In this document: in pieces, positions 36,701-44,665 of the stretch
Position numbering within the stretch: the stretch's first letter is position 1
Layout: each line of letters begins with the position of its first letter
Assembly (NCBI GenBank): GCA_020832495.1
Contig: JAFIEP010000107.1
Span: 1 to 48,830 of the forward strand
DNA from: Acidimicrobiia bacterium
GTDB lineage: Bacteria; Actinomycetota; Acidimicrobiia; Acidimicrobiales; Acidimicrobilacustridaceae
Direction: 5' to 3'
DNA: 48,830 bases
Notes under the pieces: model-generated
The model's database searches: none
Seen by the model: the letters and a program-made list of their open reading frames with translations, nothing else
Told to the model about the DNA's origin: nothing
Program-made: the position numbers and the translations under genes

Positions 36701-37130
36701 CGCAGTGGACGCACACACTGGCCAGATCGTCCCTGATGTCGGCGATCGACTGCTCGCGGCGCTGGCGACCGGGGAATGGTCCGAAGGGCACGGAGCGATC
36801 CACGAGGATCTGCTGGCAGGAGTCAACGTGGCTGTTGCTGAGATGCACCGGATCCAGGAAGTCACCGCAGAGCGGCGGCGGGCATCGAATGCCGCCTATG
36901 TGGAGGCGCGACAGGCAGCGGTCCGCTCATCGACGGCGAACAAGGTGGCAAGGTCACAGGCACAGCTCGAGGAGCAGCGGAACGAGGCGATTCGCAAGCT
37001 CCACAAGGGACGAATCAGAAACCTACGCGCCGATCAGGACACCCGGATCGCCAAACTCGAGGACCTACGTCAGGTCAGTGTGAACGTCACCCCGGTAGCG
37101 ATGGTTGGACTGACCGTCAAGGCATCCTGA
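33792..37130 (+). CDS. SNF2/RapA-like superfamily 2 ATPase
   Basis: This 1112-residue protein has an N-terminal ~150-residue region with an SH3-like strand pattern, then the ATPase core: 'ADEVGLGKTIEAGLIWTEL' (~230), 'LIVCPAALVLKWKAEM', 'VIVDEAHYLRN' (~334), 'FLSATPINL', and the C-lobe 'VMVFSFFVGTLEYLGRRL' to 'QRIGRVDRFGQQS' (~597-725). Order and spacing match RapA/HepA-type SNF2 enzymes, which use ATP to strip or slide proteins on nucleic acid. The C-terminus has a coiled coil ('AQLEEQRNEAIRKLHKGRI'). ATG 33792 has AAGG upstream at 7 bases. The stop lies 5 bases from that of the Hsp70 gene on the other strand, linking the three genes by position. Confidence 0.9.
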   Translation: MPRDDLHYWPDLDDWAKGDAPRRILVVGAHELEPGEAELRRAPVLPLAVPMGSYRFTDATGVDVLVIADGESSEPMAAPYSRIEDRHPLAQARATFNHLWGSAEPVGPPSGFERGATVAIEGSGDVGVVTDVRWDGDRHRYTVNVMGASAIHSEEGLRLFRADSIDPHDWVMGPVSNASDVALLLTLTKLSHPLTDTIYSYLSSKTVFRPYQFRPVLKILSSTEPRLLIADEVGLGKTIEAGLIWTELEARSRSNRVLIVCPAALVLKWKAEMERRFNRRVRLVDRGGLDELVDLFRGGHDEIEWVGVVSLERLRTATQLEALQQVQPAFDLVIVDEAHYLRNQATRSFEAGELLSDWADALVFLSATPINLGEDDLFNLLRLLRPDEYEDKAIFQAQLEPNQIINGVAGALIESRTEPALLASTLERLGDLEFGAPLRSRPEYRELHALLKDSQQLSGDDIAEARRLLGRLHVLGSVVSRTRKVDVPDAKAVRQAVPIEVDWLPEERGFYEAVRAWTWARASALGVPPGFAMQMPLRQAASCIPVAVSKLEANEDFGFDFDDDDHLGVDEILEDADELDLTEIRQRATAMQELVGQGVDSKYSAFLQTLRGHRSGTDAQVMVFSFFVGTLEYLGRRLAADGFSVAVMHGQTPVEERARLMEDFRAGDFEVLLLSEVGSEGLDFEFCNVVVNYDLPWNPMRVEQRIGRVDRFGQQSEKIFVWNFHVPGTIETDILDRLYQRIGVFERSIGPLEPILRSPMVELQQTLFDPGLTEHQRKLRLDEIEVAVVERSKDLADLEQADGQLGAIDSLLVDGLDDGIDRGRFIGRREIEDLLRAYFRGTRAKLRLDQEGTGVLQGDEDLADQLVRAQVSRTGSRYSFTDLTDHLRNGDEIRVTTSNEHASRHDVELLSLRHPLVRAAVKALGESASHRKGRVGTMSIVDDGLVGSYLILCFLMQTTGAQPALELVTVAVDAHTGQIVPDVGDRLLAALATGEWSEGHGAIHEDLLAGVNVAVAEMHRIQEVTAERRRASNAAYVEARQAAVRSSTANKVARSQAQLEEQRNEAIRKLHKGRIRNLRADQDTRIAKLEDLRQVSVNVTPVAMVGLTVKAS

Positions 37131-37135
37131 GCGAG

Positions 37136-38752
37136 CTAGTTCCTTTCGCGCCACCACCCGGGGTCATCGATCGGGTCCCATTCGGACATCGAACGGTCGG
37201 TCCGCAGCCGGAATGCGGCGCCCGAGCCGTCCTGAGAGCGGAGGACGGGCCAACGTTCAACGCGAAATACCATGGATTGACGACCTTGAAGTGCGATTCG
37301 GCCATCGACGTACAGCTTGAACTGCACGCGACCGTTGAGGGTCCTGAACGTCAACTGGTCCTGCACGGTGTTGTCGATATCGAGCGGGAGGCGCTCTCCC
37401 TCCATCGACTCGCAGTAGAGAAAGGCCCTTGGTGTCAGCCCAGTCACCGTACACGGCACCCCAAGTTGTGACTGTCCAGCCATGACCTGGGCCGGGGAGT
37501 ACAGCGGGGTGAAGGCCTGATAGAGGGTGTGTCGATCGCCTCGTTCATCCTCTAGAACGAAGCTGAAGCCAGGTCGGTGGAGATTCAGGCGGGAGACCAC
37601 TTCTCCCAACGTGAGGCCGCTGACCACCGCCTCTTCTGGGTGGTCGATGAGGGGATCGCGAGCCTGGTGAGCGTGAGGGAACTCCTGGCTCAATCGCATG
37701 CCGACCGAGGGGATGCGACTCATTCCACCAGCGAGCAGCACGTGGTCGACAGAGCGCACCAGGCTGTCGATCGGCTGCCGCTTGATGCTTGCTGGGTCAC
37801 TTCCGCGTACTCGCAGTTCGGCCCCGCGCAAGACGCCATGGGTCAGTTGGATGGCCCGTTCGAGCTGCGGTGCGAACACGCTGTCGAGATCGCTGCGCTT
37901 GAGGGACAGCTTCTGCGATCCGTACGCAGCCGGCAGCGTCGTTGCTGCGCTGGGGGCGTCCGTCAACTGCATCTTCAGGCGTCCAGCTGCCATCTCCAGG
38001 ACACGTCGTACGTCCTCTGCTTCCGTGTCGAGGTCGACGTCTCGGGCGACGAGTTCAGCGGTCAAGTGGTCGGCGAGCTGTGAGTCAAGCGAATCGCCCG
38101 CCTCGTTGAAGCCGGCGGCAGACAGAACCGTGATCTCCGGCTTCGGTCCGTCTTCCACCTCGAGCAGTGCAACATCGAGCGTGCCGCCGCCATAGTCGAA
38201 CACCAGGGTGCGGCCCTCCGGAACGGAGTGGCCAGCCAGCCTCCGGTGGGTGACCCACGAGATACCCGCAGCAATCGGCTCGTCGAGGAGATCGGCAGCG
38301 CCCACAGCCAGTCCCGCTTTGTTGGCCAGCGAGCTGAGGCGATCTCGGGTCGCTCCGTCCCAAACAGCGGGACACCCGAGCCGGATGTTCGTGCAGTGTT
38401 TGACGCTCGGATCGGCGACTTCGGCTCGGCGAACTGCTTCTCGAAGAAGGGCGACGACCACGTCGTCGACACAGACCTCAACTGCTTCGCCGTCGGGGCT
38501 CGTTCGTCTCACTGAGGTCTCGTCGCTGGCCAGAACGGACTTGACGGATCGGATGAGGCTGAGTTCGCCGAAGCCGACCGCTTCTTCACCGAACGCCAGG
38601 GAATCGCCAGAGCTAACTGGCGCGGCGACCGTGGGCATCCATGTGGTCGATTGACCGACCGGCACGATCTGCGCCGACCCGCCCTCGCTGCGATGTCCGA
38701 CAAGCAGCGTCGAAGTGCCGAAATCGATGCCAAGCGTCCGGCTAGCTGCCAT
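37136..38752 (-). CDS. Hsp70-like ATPase (DnaK-related)
   Basis: This 538-residue protein has the actin-fold phosphate motifs of Hsp70: 'LGIDFGTSTLLVG' (7-19), 'VFDYGGGTLDVALLEVE' (~183-199) and 'HVLLAGGMSRIPSVG' (~335-349). The C-terminal ~130 residues are β-rich and short ('PCTVTGLTPRAFLYCESM'), an abbreviated substrate-binding domain without the DnaK lid and EEVD-like end. It is therefore a specialised Hsp70, not the housekeeping chaperone. Its start overlaps the stop of the GrpE-like gene by 11 bases, so the two are translationally coupled. A matched chaperone and exchange-factor pair beside a SNF2 ATPase suggests disassembly of a nucleoprotein target (inference). Confidence 0.9.
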   Translation of the reverse strand: MAASRTLGIDFGTSTLLVGHRSEGGSAQIVPVGQSTTWMPTVAAPVSSGDSLAFGEEAVGFGELSLIRSVKSVLASDETSVRRTSPDGEAVEVCVDDVVVALLREAVRRAEVADPSVKHCTNIRLGCPAVWDGATRDRLSSLANKAGLAVGAADLLDEPIAAGISWVTHRRLAGHSVPEGRTLVFDYGGGTLDVALLEVEDGPKPEITVLSAAGFNEAGDSLDSQLADHLTAELVARDVDLDTEAEDVRRVLEMAAGRLKMQLTDAPSAATTLPAAYGSQKLSLKRSDLDSVFAPQLERAIQLTHGVLRGAELRVRGSDPASIKRQPIDSLVRSVDHVLLAGGMSRIPSVGMRLSQEFPHAHQARDPLIDHPEEAVVSGLTLGEVVSRLNLHRPGFSFVLEDERGDRHTLYQAFTPLYSPAQVMAGQSQLGVPCTVTGLTPRAFLYCESMEGERLPLDIDNTVQDQLTFRTLNGRVQFKLYVDGRIALQGRQSMVFRVERWPVLRSQDGSGAAFRLRTDRSMSEWDPIDDPGWWRERN

Positions 38753-40631
38753 CGCTTCCTCCCTGTTCGTCCCCGGCCCGGTTGGTGACCCTCACCAGAC
38801 CGTGGGCGATTGCTGTGACGCGGGAGCCTTCCTGCAGTACGACTGGGGACTCGATGAGCACCACGGACTCGCCGGGTTCGACGGTCTCGCTGCCGACCAG
38901 ATGGTGAATCGCGGGGTCGAAAGCGGCTTCCCGGCCCGCCTCGCCGAGGAGTACCAGCCCTGAGGATCGCATCGTTGACAGCACCTCGGCGAGTGCTTCT
39001 GCCACCTCAGGGTCGGCGGCCCGGCGGGCAAGGTGTTGAAGGGCCTCGGCCACAGGTCGAAGAACGTCGATCTGTTCCATGCGCTTCTGCGCTGTGAACT
39101 TCTCGCGGGCTTCTCGCAGGTGCGTGGCCAGCCGCTCCTCGGCCTGGCGAGCCGTCCCTTCGGCGAGATCAGCTCGCTGACGTTCGCGTTCGACTGCTTC
39201 TTCGAGTATCTGGACTTGCTTCCGGGCCACGGCCGCTTCGTCTAGCGCTTCGGTGTCGGCCGCTGCCACGGCCGTCGCTGTACCGATCCGGTCAACTGCT
39301 GCCTTTAGGCGCCGTCCGATTGTGTCGTGTGTCGTGACGGAGCTGAGGATGTCAGCAACGTCGTCGTCGGTGAAGAGCTCCCACACCGCGCCGCCCGACC
39401 GAAGGAGTTCGGCAAAGCGGTGACGGTTGGATGTCGCTACGACCTCATCGAGAAGCGGACGTATGGCGTCGTACCCAGGTGGTTCCCGGAGAAACGCACG
39501 CAGTGGCGGAAGACTCAGAAACTGGTCGAGTGTGCTGGTCGTGAGGGGCGCCCACACGGCGCTGTCGTTCAACCAGGGTCGCTGGGCGCTCACCGCGCCG
39601 CCGAGGAGGAGCGCGCGTCCGTCGGTTGGTGCGAGGACGACCGTCGCCCGCATCGCCCGTTCAGACAGCTCGCTGCCGACCTGGATCACAGCGTCAGCCG
39701 ATGACAGCGGCGCGCCCGTGAGCGACGCGACCAGTGACCTGGCAGTGCCGGATTCGGGTAGCTCCGGGACCAACTCGAGGAGCGCCTGAAGCGCTTGAGG
39801 TGACGCGACCGATGCCCACAGCTGATGCAGGCGGCTCAGTGCCTGGTCGATGGCCTCCGCATCGGCTGACGCGATGACCGTATCTAGCTGCTCAGCCAGG
39901 GCCGGCGCGACTGACGCCGCATCCAGCTGTCCGAGTCCCTTCGCGGCGCCTTTCCGCGGCTTCTCAGTCGGCGTGAAGAGCAGGAATCTCACGAGGAGTC
40001 CAGCATCTCCATAGGTTGCGCCCCCTCTGACGAGCCCGACCGCTAGCGATGGTGACATCGACTCGATGGTCGCCTGGTCGATCGTCTTGCTGTCACCTGT
40101 GTTGGGACCACCATCGGTGAGGAGGCGGAGGGCAGCGGGAACCCACGGCGGCAACTGGTCCGAGCCCAGCTCCATGAGTGACCTCGCAGCCTCCTCTCGC
40201 TCCTTCGCCGTCGTGGAGCCCTTGGTGAGGACCTCAAGGAGGGTCAGGGCTTCAGCGAGGATGATCTCTCTGTTGGAGCGGAGTCGCAGCTCTTCGTCCG
40301 TCACTGCGACTGCCGTTGCCAGTCGCAGCGCGCTCTTCATGTCCGCTGCAGCCACTTCTGGAAGTCCCAGTTGTGTAAGACGGAGGTTGACCATGTCGAT
40401 CGAGGAGTGGCCATCCCGGGCCGTGTGTCGCACTACCTCGATCAGTGCCACGTCGGGCTCCTTCTCCAGGCGAGTGGCTGCCGCCGCCGGGTCGGTCAGC
40501 GCCAAGTGGAGAAATGACCCCTCGTCGACATGAGCGATACCCCGATAGGAGTCATCGGTGGGGTCGCCTTGTTGGCGGATTCGCCAGGGCTTCGAGGTTG
40601 TGTCGACCGTGATCCGCCGTGGTCCGTCCAT
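38742..40631 (-). CDS. HEAT-like helical protein with C-terminal GrpE-like domain
   Basis: This 629-residue protein opens with ~440 residues of helical segments resembling HEAT/ARM repeats ('EEAARSLMELGSDQLPPWVPAAL', split by linkers). A long coiled coil follows at ~450-530 ('VARKQVQILEEAVERERQR' onward). The end (~535-625) reads like GrpE: helix 'VLRPVAEALQHLARRA', then 'FDPAIHHLVG', 'VEPGESVVLIESPVVLQEG' and 'SRVTAIAHGLVRV', the β-domain that opens Hsp70 nucleotide pockets. Normal GrpE is ~200 residues, so this is an enlarged version with its own targeting region. It overlaps the Hsp70 gene, its probable partner. I am confident about the pairing, less so about the N-terminal fold. Confidence 0.75.
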   Translation of the reverse strand: MDGPRRITVDTTSKPWRIRQQGDPTDDSYRGIAHVDEGSFLHLALTDPAAAATRLEKEPDVALIEVVRHTARDGHSSIDMVNLRLTQLGLPEVAAADMKSALRLATAVAVTDEELRLRSNREIILAEALTLLEVLTKGSTTAKEREEAARSLMELGSDQLPPWVPAALRLLTDGGPNTGDSKTIDQATIESMSPSLAVGLVRGGATYGDAGLLVRFLLFTPTEKPRKGAAKGLGQLDAASVAPALAEQLDTVIASADAEAIDQALSRLHQLWASVASPQALQALLELVPELPESGTARSLVASLTGAPLSSADAVIQVGSELSERAMRATVVLAPTDGRALLLGGAVSAQRPWLNDSAVWAPLTTSTLDQFLSLPPLRAFLREPPGYDAIRPLLDEVVATSNRHRFAELLRSGGAVWELFTDDDVADILSSVTTHDTIGRRLKAAVDRIGTATAVAAADTEALDEAAVARKQVQILEEAVERERQRADLAEGTARQAEERLATHLREAREKFTAQKRMEQIDVLRPVAEALQHLARRAADPEVAEALAEVLSTMRSSGLVLLGEAGREAAFDPAIHHLVGSETVEPGESVVLIESPVVLQEGSRVTAIAHGLVRVTNRAGDEQGGSDGS

Positions 40632-40640
40632 CGCGATCCG

Positions 40641-40646
40641 ATACTA
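40641..40646 (-). promoter_or_regulatory. Possible -10 box for the GrpE-like/Hsp70 operon
   Basis: On the minus strand TAGTAT ends 9 bases before the ATG at 40631, and there is no Shine-Dalgarno sequence between them. A transcript from this box would start almost at the start codon. Leaderless mRNAs are common in actinobacteria, so this is plausible. No good -35 hexamer lies 17 bases upstream. Confidence 0.3.
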
Positions 40647-40749
40647 CGCAGTCGTCAACTTGTGCCGCGTCGGTCGATGGAGGGCCACGACCGCCGCGCT
40701 CGGTCGTAGATGAGATTGCCGCAATGTCCGGTCACCACTCCAGGTCGAC

Positions 40750-41475
40750 CTACTCCTTCACGAAGGTGACCGTCTGCTCTGAGAGGCGAAGTTGTGACGA
40801 CCTCCAGCCGGCATCGATGATGGCCCGAGCGACCGCCGAGCCTTCGTAGCTGTGCCAGTGAGCGGCGTGCCGCCGACAGGAGGGTGGGAGTGGCATCCCG
40901 ATCGCCTCCTCGAGCTCGGCGAAAGTGACGGTGACGCTCTGCTCGTGGTGGGAGCGCAACCAGCTCCACAGGGGCTGGTACTTCCCACCATGGTCACGGC
41001 TGCGCCTGTCGCTGCCAGACCCGACGGGCATGCTGCCTGGCGTCGTCGCGACCGGTAGCGGGTCGGGTTCGCCAGCATGGAGTCGTTCCACGTCGTCTGC
41101 ACTCCAGATGAGGATGGTGGGTCCGGGGCGATCGACGAGGGCTCGCGCGAAATGACGGAGTGCGTCGTCCTTCTCGGTCGTGCCGGCACACACGATGACG
41201 CCGAGAGCTGAGCCGGCGTCGAGCAGGTTCACCATGTCGCCCTTGATGTGTTTTCGGGTCCGCCAGCTCGACTCGATCTCGAATCCCACGATCGGTACGG
41301 CTGTCTCCAGACCCGGGATCGGTTGCTGCGGCTGCCAGAGCCACATGACGTCGATTCGACCGCCCGATACGGCGTATTCCTTCACCACGGTGAAGCCGAG
41401 CCGCTCGCCGCACTCGACGAGCATTCTGGTCATTCGCTGGTTGGCATCCCTCGCGTCGTTCTCTTCGTTGGCCAC
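40750..41475 (-). CDS. PD-(D/E)XK nuclease-like protein with C-terminal DUF7662
   Basis: This 241-residue protein has an N-terminal restriction-type core: 'VSGGRIDVMWLW' (D), 'PIVGFEIESSWRTRKHIKGD' (E-x-E-S...K) and the helix 'MVNLLDAGSALGVIVCAG'. The usual lysine after E-x is Ser here, so catalysis may use a displaced Lys or be absent. The last ~80 residues match DUF7662: 'YQPLWSWLRSHHEQSVTVTF', 'ELEEAIGMPLPPSCRRHAAH', 'WHSYEGSAVARAIIDAGWR' and 'LSEQTVTFVK'. DUF7662 looks like a DNA-binding winged helix. GTG 41475 is the only start that includes the full core. Its own upstream gap (~170 bases) suggests separate transcription from the helicase-protease gene. Confidence 0.68.
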   Translation of the reverse strand: MANEENDARDANQRMTRMLVECGERLGFTVVKEYAVSGGRIDVMWLWQPQQPIPGLETAVPIVGFEIESSWRTRKHIKGDMVNLLDAGSALGVIVCAGTTEKDDALRHFARALVDRPGPTILIWSADDVERLHAGEPDPLPVATTPGSMPVGSGSDRRSRDHGGKYQPLWSWLRSHHEQSVTVTFAELEEAIGMPLPPSCRRHAAHWHSYEGSAVARAIIDAGWRSSQLRLSEQTVTFVKE

Positions 41476-41649
41476 GCCAGGTAGGTTGTCACGCCCGTCG
41501 GTGCCGTACCCGTGACCGGGGCGGCCCAGGCCGTGCGCCGTAGGCGGCGGGGATGCCTGCTTCCGCTTCCTGCAACCGATGCTGCTCTCACCGGTCCGCC
41601 TCCCGCAATGGAGGCTTGACCCACCGACAGGCCGGGCTGCGGGACGCTG

Positions 41650-44316
41650 CTACAAGCCGGTGCGGAAGTAGTCGAGGATGCCGTCGAGTCCTGCGGATGC
41701 TTCCTCCCAGTTGGGGAACTGCCGTTCCCGGGGCCGGAACTCGCCCCGGTGGCCGACGTCAACGCCGAGTTCGTGGTGCAGCAGCTCGTGGTAGAGCAGG
41801 AACTTGATCGTGCTGCGGCTGATCGAGCTGGTCTGCAAGACGGAATTCACGGTGACCTCAGCGGACCTTTCGTCGTAGTAGGCCCAGTAGTGGCGAATCG
41901 GACGCTGACTCCATCGCACTGTGGGAGAGGGCTTCTCCAACCCCATTTCGACCCTCACCTCAGCGGTGAGTTCGTCGAGATCCCACGAGCCCGGTTCGAG
42001 CGGCCGCTTGAGTTCCTCGGTCAGGTCGACCGGCACCCAGTCGTCCTGACCCTCCCCGTCGAGCTTGACGTTCTCGACGTGGCGCCGGACCATCCGGATG
42101 TAGGCATTGCGATCCGGATACACCACTTGCGCTTGCGTCGTGTCCCAGATGTGCCCGGCGAAGTCGATGTCGCTGCCTTCCCCCGCCTCGATGAATCGGT
42201 GAGCAACCAGGGTCGGGAGGTAGGTTTCGCGTTCAGCGAACGGCACGAACGGCGGGGCGGCACCGATCTCGTTGATGTACTCGACAATTGCCTGGCGGGC
42301 GTCGATGGAGGGAACAGGTGTGGGCACCGACCGAAACGTTGCCTCGATGCTGGCGGCATCGGCCGAGCGAGCCAAGGCGTCGTCGATGAGCGACTCGAGC
42401 GCAGCTCGTTGGTGGTCGAACACTGGAACCTGGCGCAGGGGGAGTTGGTCCTGTTCTCCGGCGAATGCGGACAGGTCGAACCAACCGGCGGGGACGACTT
42501 CGAGTGCGCCGGTGGCGTGAGCTTGGCGGACCTGGCGGGCGAGCTCTCGGTAGAGCTCCCACGGCACCTCGGCCGACCCCATCTTCGGCCGAGCAGGCGC
42601 GTCTTCGTCGACGATGTCTTCGGCTGGGAACAACGACCGGGGATCGAGCCAGTCGGCGAAGTCCTGCCAGTGGTCAGCGAACGAGACCAGGTGGGCATCG
42701 TCGGTACCGTTGGCTGCAGGTCCACGCAGTGCGCGGCCGATCATCTGCTTCAAGAGGATCTCGGACCTGGTGGGACGGGCCAAGAGCACCGCCCGGGCGT
42801 TCGGGAGGTCGATACCTTCGGTGAGCTTGGTGACACTGGTGAGGACCTTGAGTTTGCCGGCCTTGAACTTGGCAAGGATGTCGTGCGTCGAGTCGTGCCC
42901 GCGTTCGACGACGTGGGTGACGTAGTCCGCAGTGATGCCCTCTGCTTGGAACTGCTCAGCCAAGGTCATGGCGTGGGCAACGTTGGTGGCGAAGACCAGC
43001 GTGGGGCCGTAGATGGCCTCGTGGGCCAGGTAGTGGTCGACGATTGCTCGGTTCCGGCTCATGGAGTTCGCGAGTCGCTGCAGGGTCTGCGGCGAGTAGT
43101 CGCTGAACTGCTGGAGGTGGGCCCGTTCATCTGGGGTGAGGACGATCTCCTCGCCCGTATCCACCTCGTGCATGTGTGGTCGCGCCAGTACCCCGCGAGA
43201 AATGAGGGTCGACAGGTCTGCTTCGTAGATGATCCCGTCGGGGAAGAGCTTGGCGATCGACCCTCGTTCTCGTTCGGCCGAGCGCATCGGAGTGGCTGTG
43301 AGGCCGAGCACGTCGACACCCTCGTGGCCATCGGCGACCTCGAGGAGACGGCGGTAGGTGCGCGCCGGGGCGTGGTGGGCCTCGTCGATGACGATGAAGG
43401 TGTCGGGGTGGACCTCGAGGAACCGCTCGAGGATCATCTTGTTGGCGCCGGTCATCAGCGTGAGGATGGACGCGCAGGTGACCTCGATCTCGGGGTCGGC
43501 AAGCCGCTCAGCGCCGCGACCGTGGCGACTCGACAGGCACTGCACGTCAAGTGTCGAGGACCGGTCACGGCCAGACGCATCCACATGAGCGCCGAACGAG
43601 AGCGACGCCTGCTCGAGTAGTTCGGCGCGATGAGCGATCCAGAGCACTGGGCGTGACGCGCCGGGGCGCAGGTGTCGCTGGCAGAGCCACCGCACTGCGG
43701 TTGCTGTCTTGCCGGCACCAGTGGGAAGAACCAGTAGGCCGCGCAGCCCACGCCGGGGGTGATCGGTCCGGGCGGCATCGAGGGCCTTGTCCAGGGCGCT
43801 CCAGGCTTCGGTCTGATGGTCATAGGGATCGAAGGGATTCTCCAGCGTTCCCTCGGGTGGTGCCCACCGTCGCACGCCTTGGTAGGGCTCGACGTCAACC
43901 TCGACGGTGTCGATGGCTGGAGCGTTGCCCGGGGATGAGACAGCCGTCGCTCGTCTGCGCTTGCCCCCGAGTTGCCACAACAGCTTCTCGACTTCTCGGA
44001 GGAGGGCCGTGCTGGAGCGACATGAGCACAGATAGGCATAGACCTGTGCTTTGGACCTGCCGTAGCGTTCCCGCCGGCCGAGACCCTGTTCCATGAGCGC
44101 TTTCGACAGCGTCCTGGCGTTCGCCAGATCCGCCTGTAGCCACTCGTCGCGGAGGCCCACCCAGTGGTCTGCCAGCCACTTGGGATCTGGTGCGTCCCCG
44201 AAGACCGAGGACCAGACCGCATCGTTGGTATTCGGTCGAATGCCGTCGGCCGACGCAGCCAGATACACGCGGAGCGGCTCTGGGAGCTTCCGCCACGAGA
44301 ATTGCTGGTTGTCCAT
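41650..44316 (-). CDS. SF2 helicase with C-terminal SprT-like metalloprotease motif
   Basis: From ATG 44316 this is 888 residues; an earlier in-frame ATG at 44505 lacks a ribosome site. N-terminal ~170 residues unrecognised. Then the helicase core: 'LLVLPTGAGKTATAVRWL' (~215), 'FIVIDEAHHAP' (~310), 'GLTATPMRSAER', 'GPTLVFATNVAHAMTL' and 'KQMIGRALRGPA'. The C-terminal ~80 residues have 'KFLLYHELLHHELG', the HExxH zinc motif (~840), followed by 'HRGEFRPRERQFPNWEEA'. That is the HExxH...H-x-x-EF order of SprT/Spartan proteases, which remove proteins crosslinked to DNA. A helicase joined to a SprT-like peptidase suggests removal of DNA-bound proteins or cleavage of a phage protein. AGAGG lies 8 bases before the ATG. 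Confidence 0.82.
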   Translation of the reverse strand: MDNQQFSWRKLPEPLRVYLAASADGIRPNTNDAVWSSVFGDAPDPKWLADHWVGLRDEWLQADLANARTLSKALMEQGLGRRERYGRSKAQVYAYLCSCRSSTALLREVEKLLWQLGGKRRRATAVSSPGNAPAIDTVEVDVEPYQGVRRWAPPEGTLENPFDPYDHQTEAWSALDKALDAARTDHPRRGLRGLLVLPTGAGKTATAVRWLCQRHLRPGASRPVLWIAHRAELLEQASLSFGAHVDASGRDRSSTLDVQCLSSRHGRGAERLADPEIEVTCASILTLMTGANKMILERFLEVHPDTFIVIDEAHHAPARTYRRLLEVADGHEGVDVLGLTATPMRSAERERGSIAKLFPDGIIYEADLSTLISRGVLARPHMHEVDTGEEIVLTPDERAHLQQFSDYSPQTLQRLANSMSRNRAIVDHYLAHEAIYGPTLVFATNVAHAMTLAEQFQAEGITADYVTHVVERGHDSTHDILAKFKAGKLKVLTSVTKLTEGIDLPNARAVLLARPTRSEILLKQMIGRALRGPAANGTDDAHLVSFADHWQDFADWLDPRSLFPAEDIVDEDAPARPKMGSAEVPWELYRELARQVRQAHATGALEVVPAGWFDLSAFAGEQDQLPLRQVPVFDHQRAALESLIDDALARSADAASIEATFRSVPTPVPSIDARQAIVEYINEIGAAPPFVPFAERETYLPTLVAHRFIEAGEGSDIDFAGHIWDTTQAQVVYPDRNAYIRMVRRHVENVKLDGEGQDDWVPVDLTEELKRPLEPGSWDLDELTAEVRVEMGLEKPSPTVRWSQRPIRHYWAYYDERSAEVTVNSVLQTSSISRSTIKFLLYHELLHHELGVDVGHRGEFRPRERQFPNWEEASAGLDGILDYFRTGL

Positions 44317-44665
44317 TGTGTCCGCCTCTGGCGTCGAAAATATGTAGCCGGACAGTAGTACTCCGCTGTGACACGTCTGATCCCCACGGGCGGAGCGCAC
44401 CGTCCCCCACATCCTCCAGTGCCCAAGTGGGTCTGCTTGCGGCTGGTCCGTCGGCGTCAGCTCGGGGTGGCGAGCAAGGCTGGGAGGCGCCAGCCATCTG
44501 TACACGGAGCTCGCCGAAGTCGTGGTCGACGTGGCAGCGTCTACAAGTGACCTTCACGCTGTGAGCCCGCACAGCCCGGTGAGCGAAGCTGCACCAGCGC
44601 GGTGCTACGTGGGTGAGCGGGTCGATGACCGTCGACTGAACTGGGTGGCCCGGACTTCCATGCCG
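44317..44665. other. Intergenic region between the McrC-like and helicase-SprT genes
   Basis: About 350 bases. It holds a likely promoter for the downstream minus-strand gene (44341-44346). A minus-strand piece at ~44515-44555 reads 'VKVTCRRCHVDHDFGE', faintly like the end of an HNH nuclease, but with no complete frame. Nothing else is supportable. Confidence 0.45.
44341..44346 (-). promoter_or_regulatory. Possible -10 box of the helicase-SprT gene
   Basis: TACATA on the minus strand lies in the short AT-rich run 44337-44346, which stands out in this high-GC region, 24 bases before the ATG at 44316. No recognisable -35. The short leader still leaves room for the AGAGG site. Confidence 0.3.

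Noticed and set aside
44515-44640. Minus-strand fragment with CRRCHVDH, like the end of an HNH nuclease
   Set aside because: No N-terminal part, no clean stop or start, and the match is only a few residues. May be chance.
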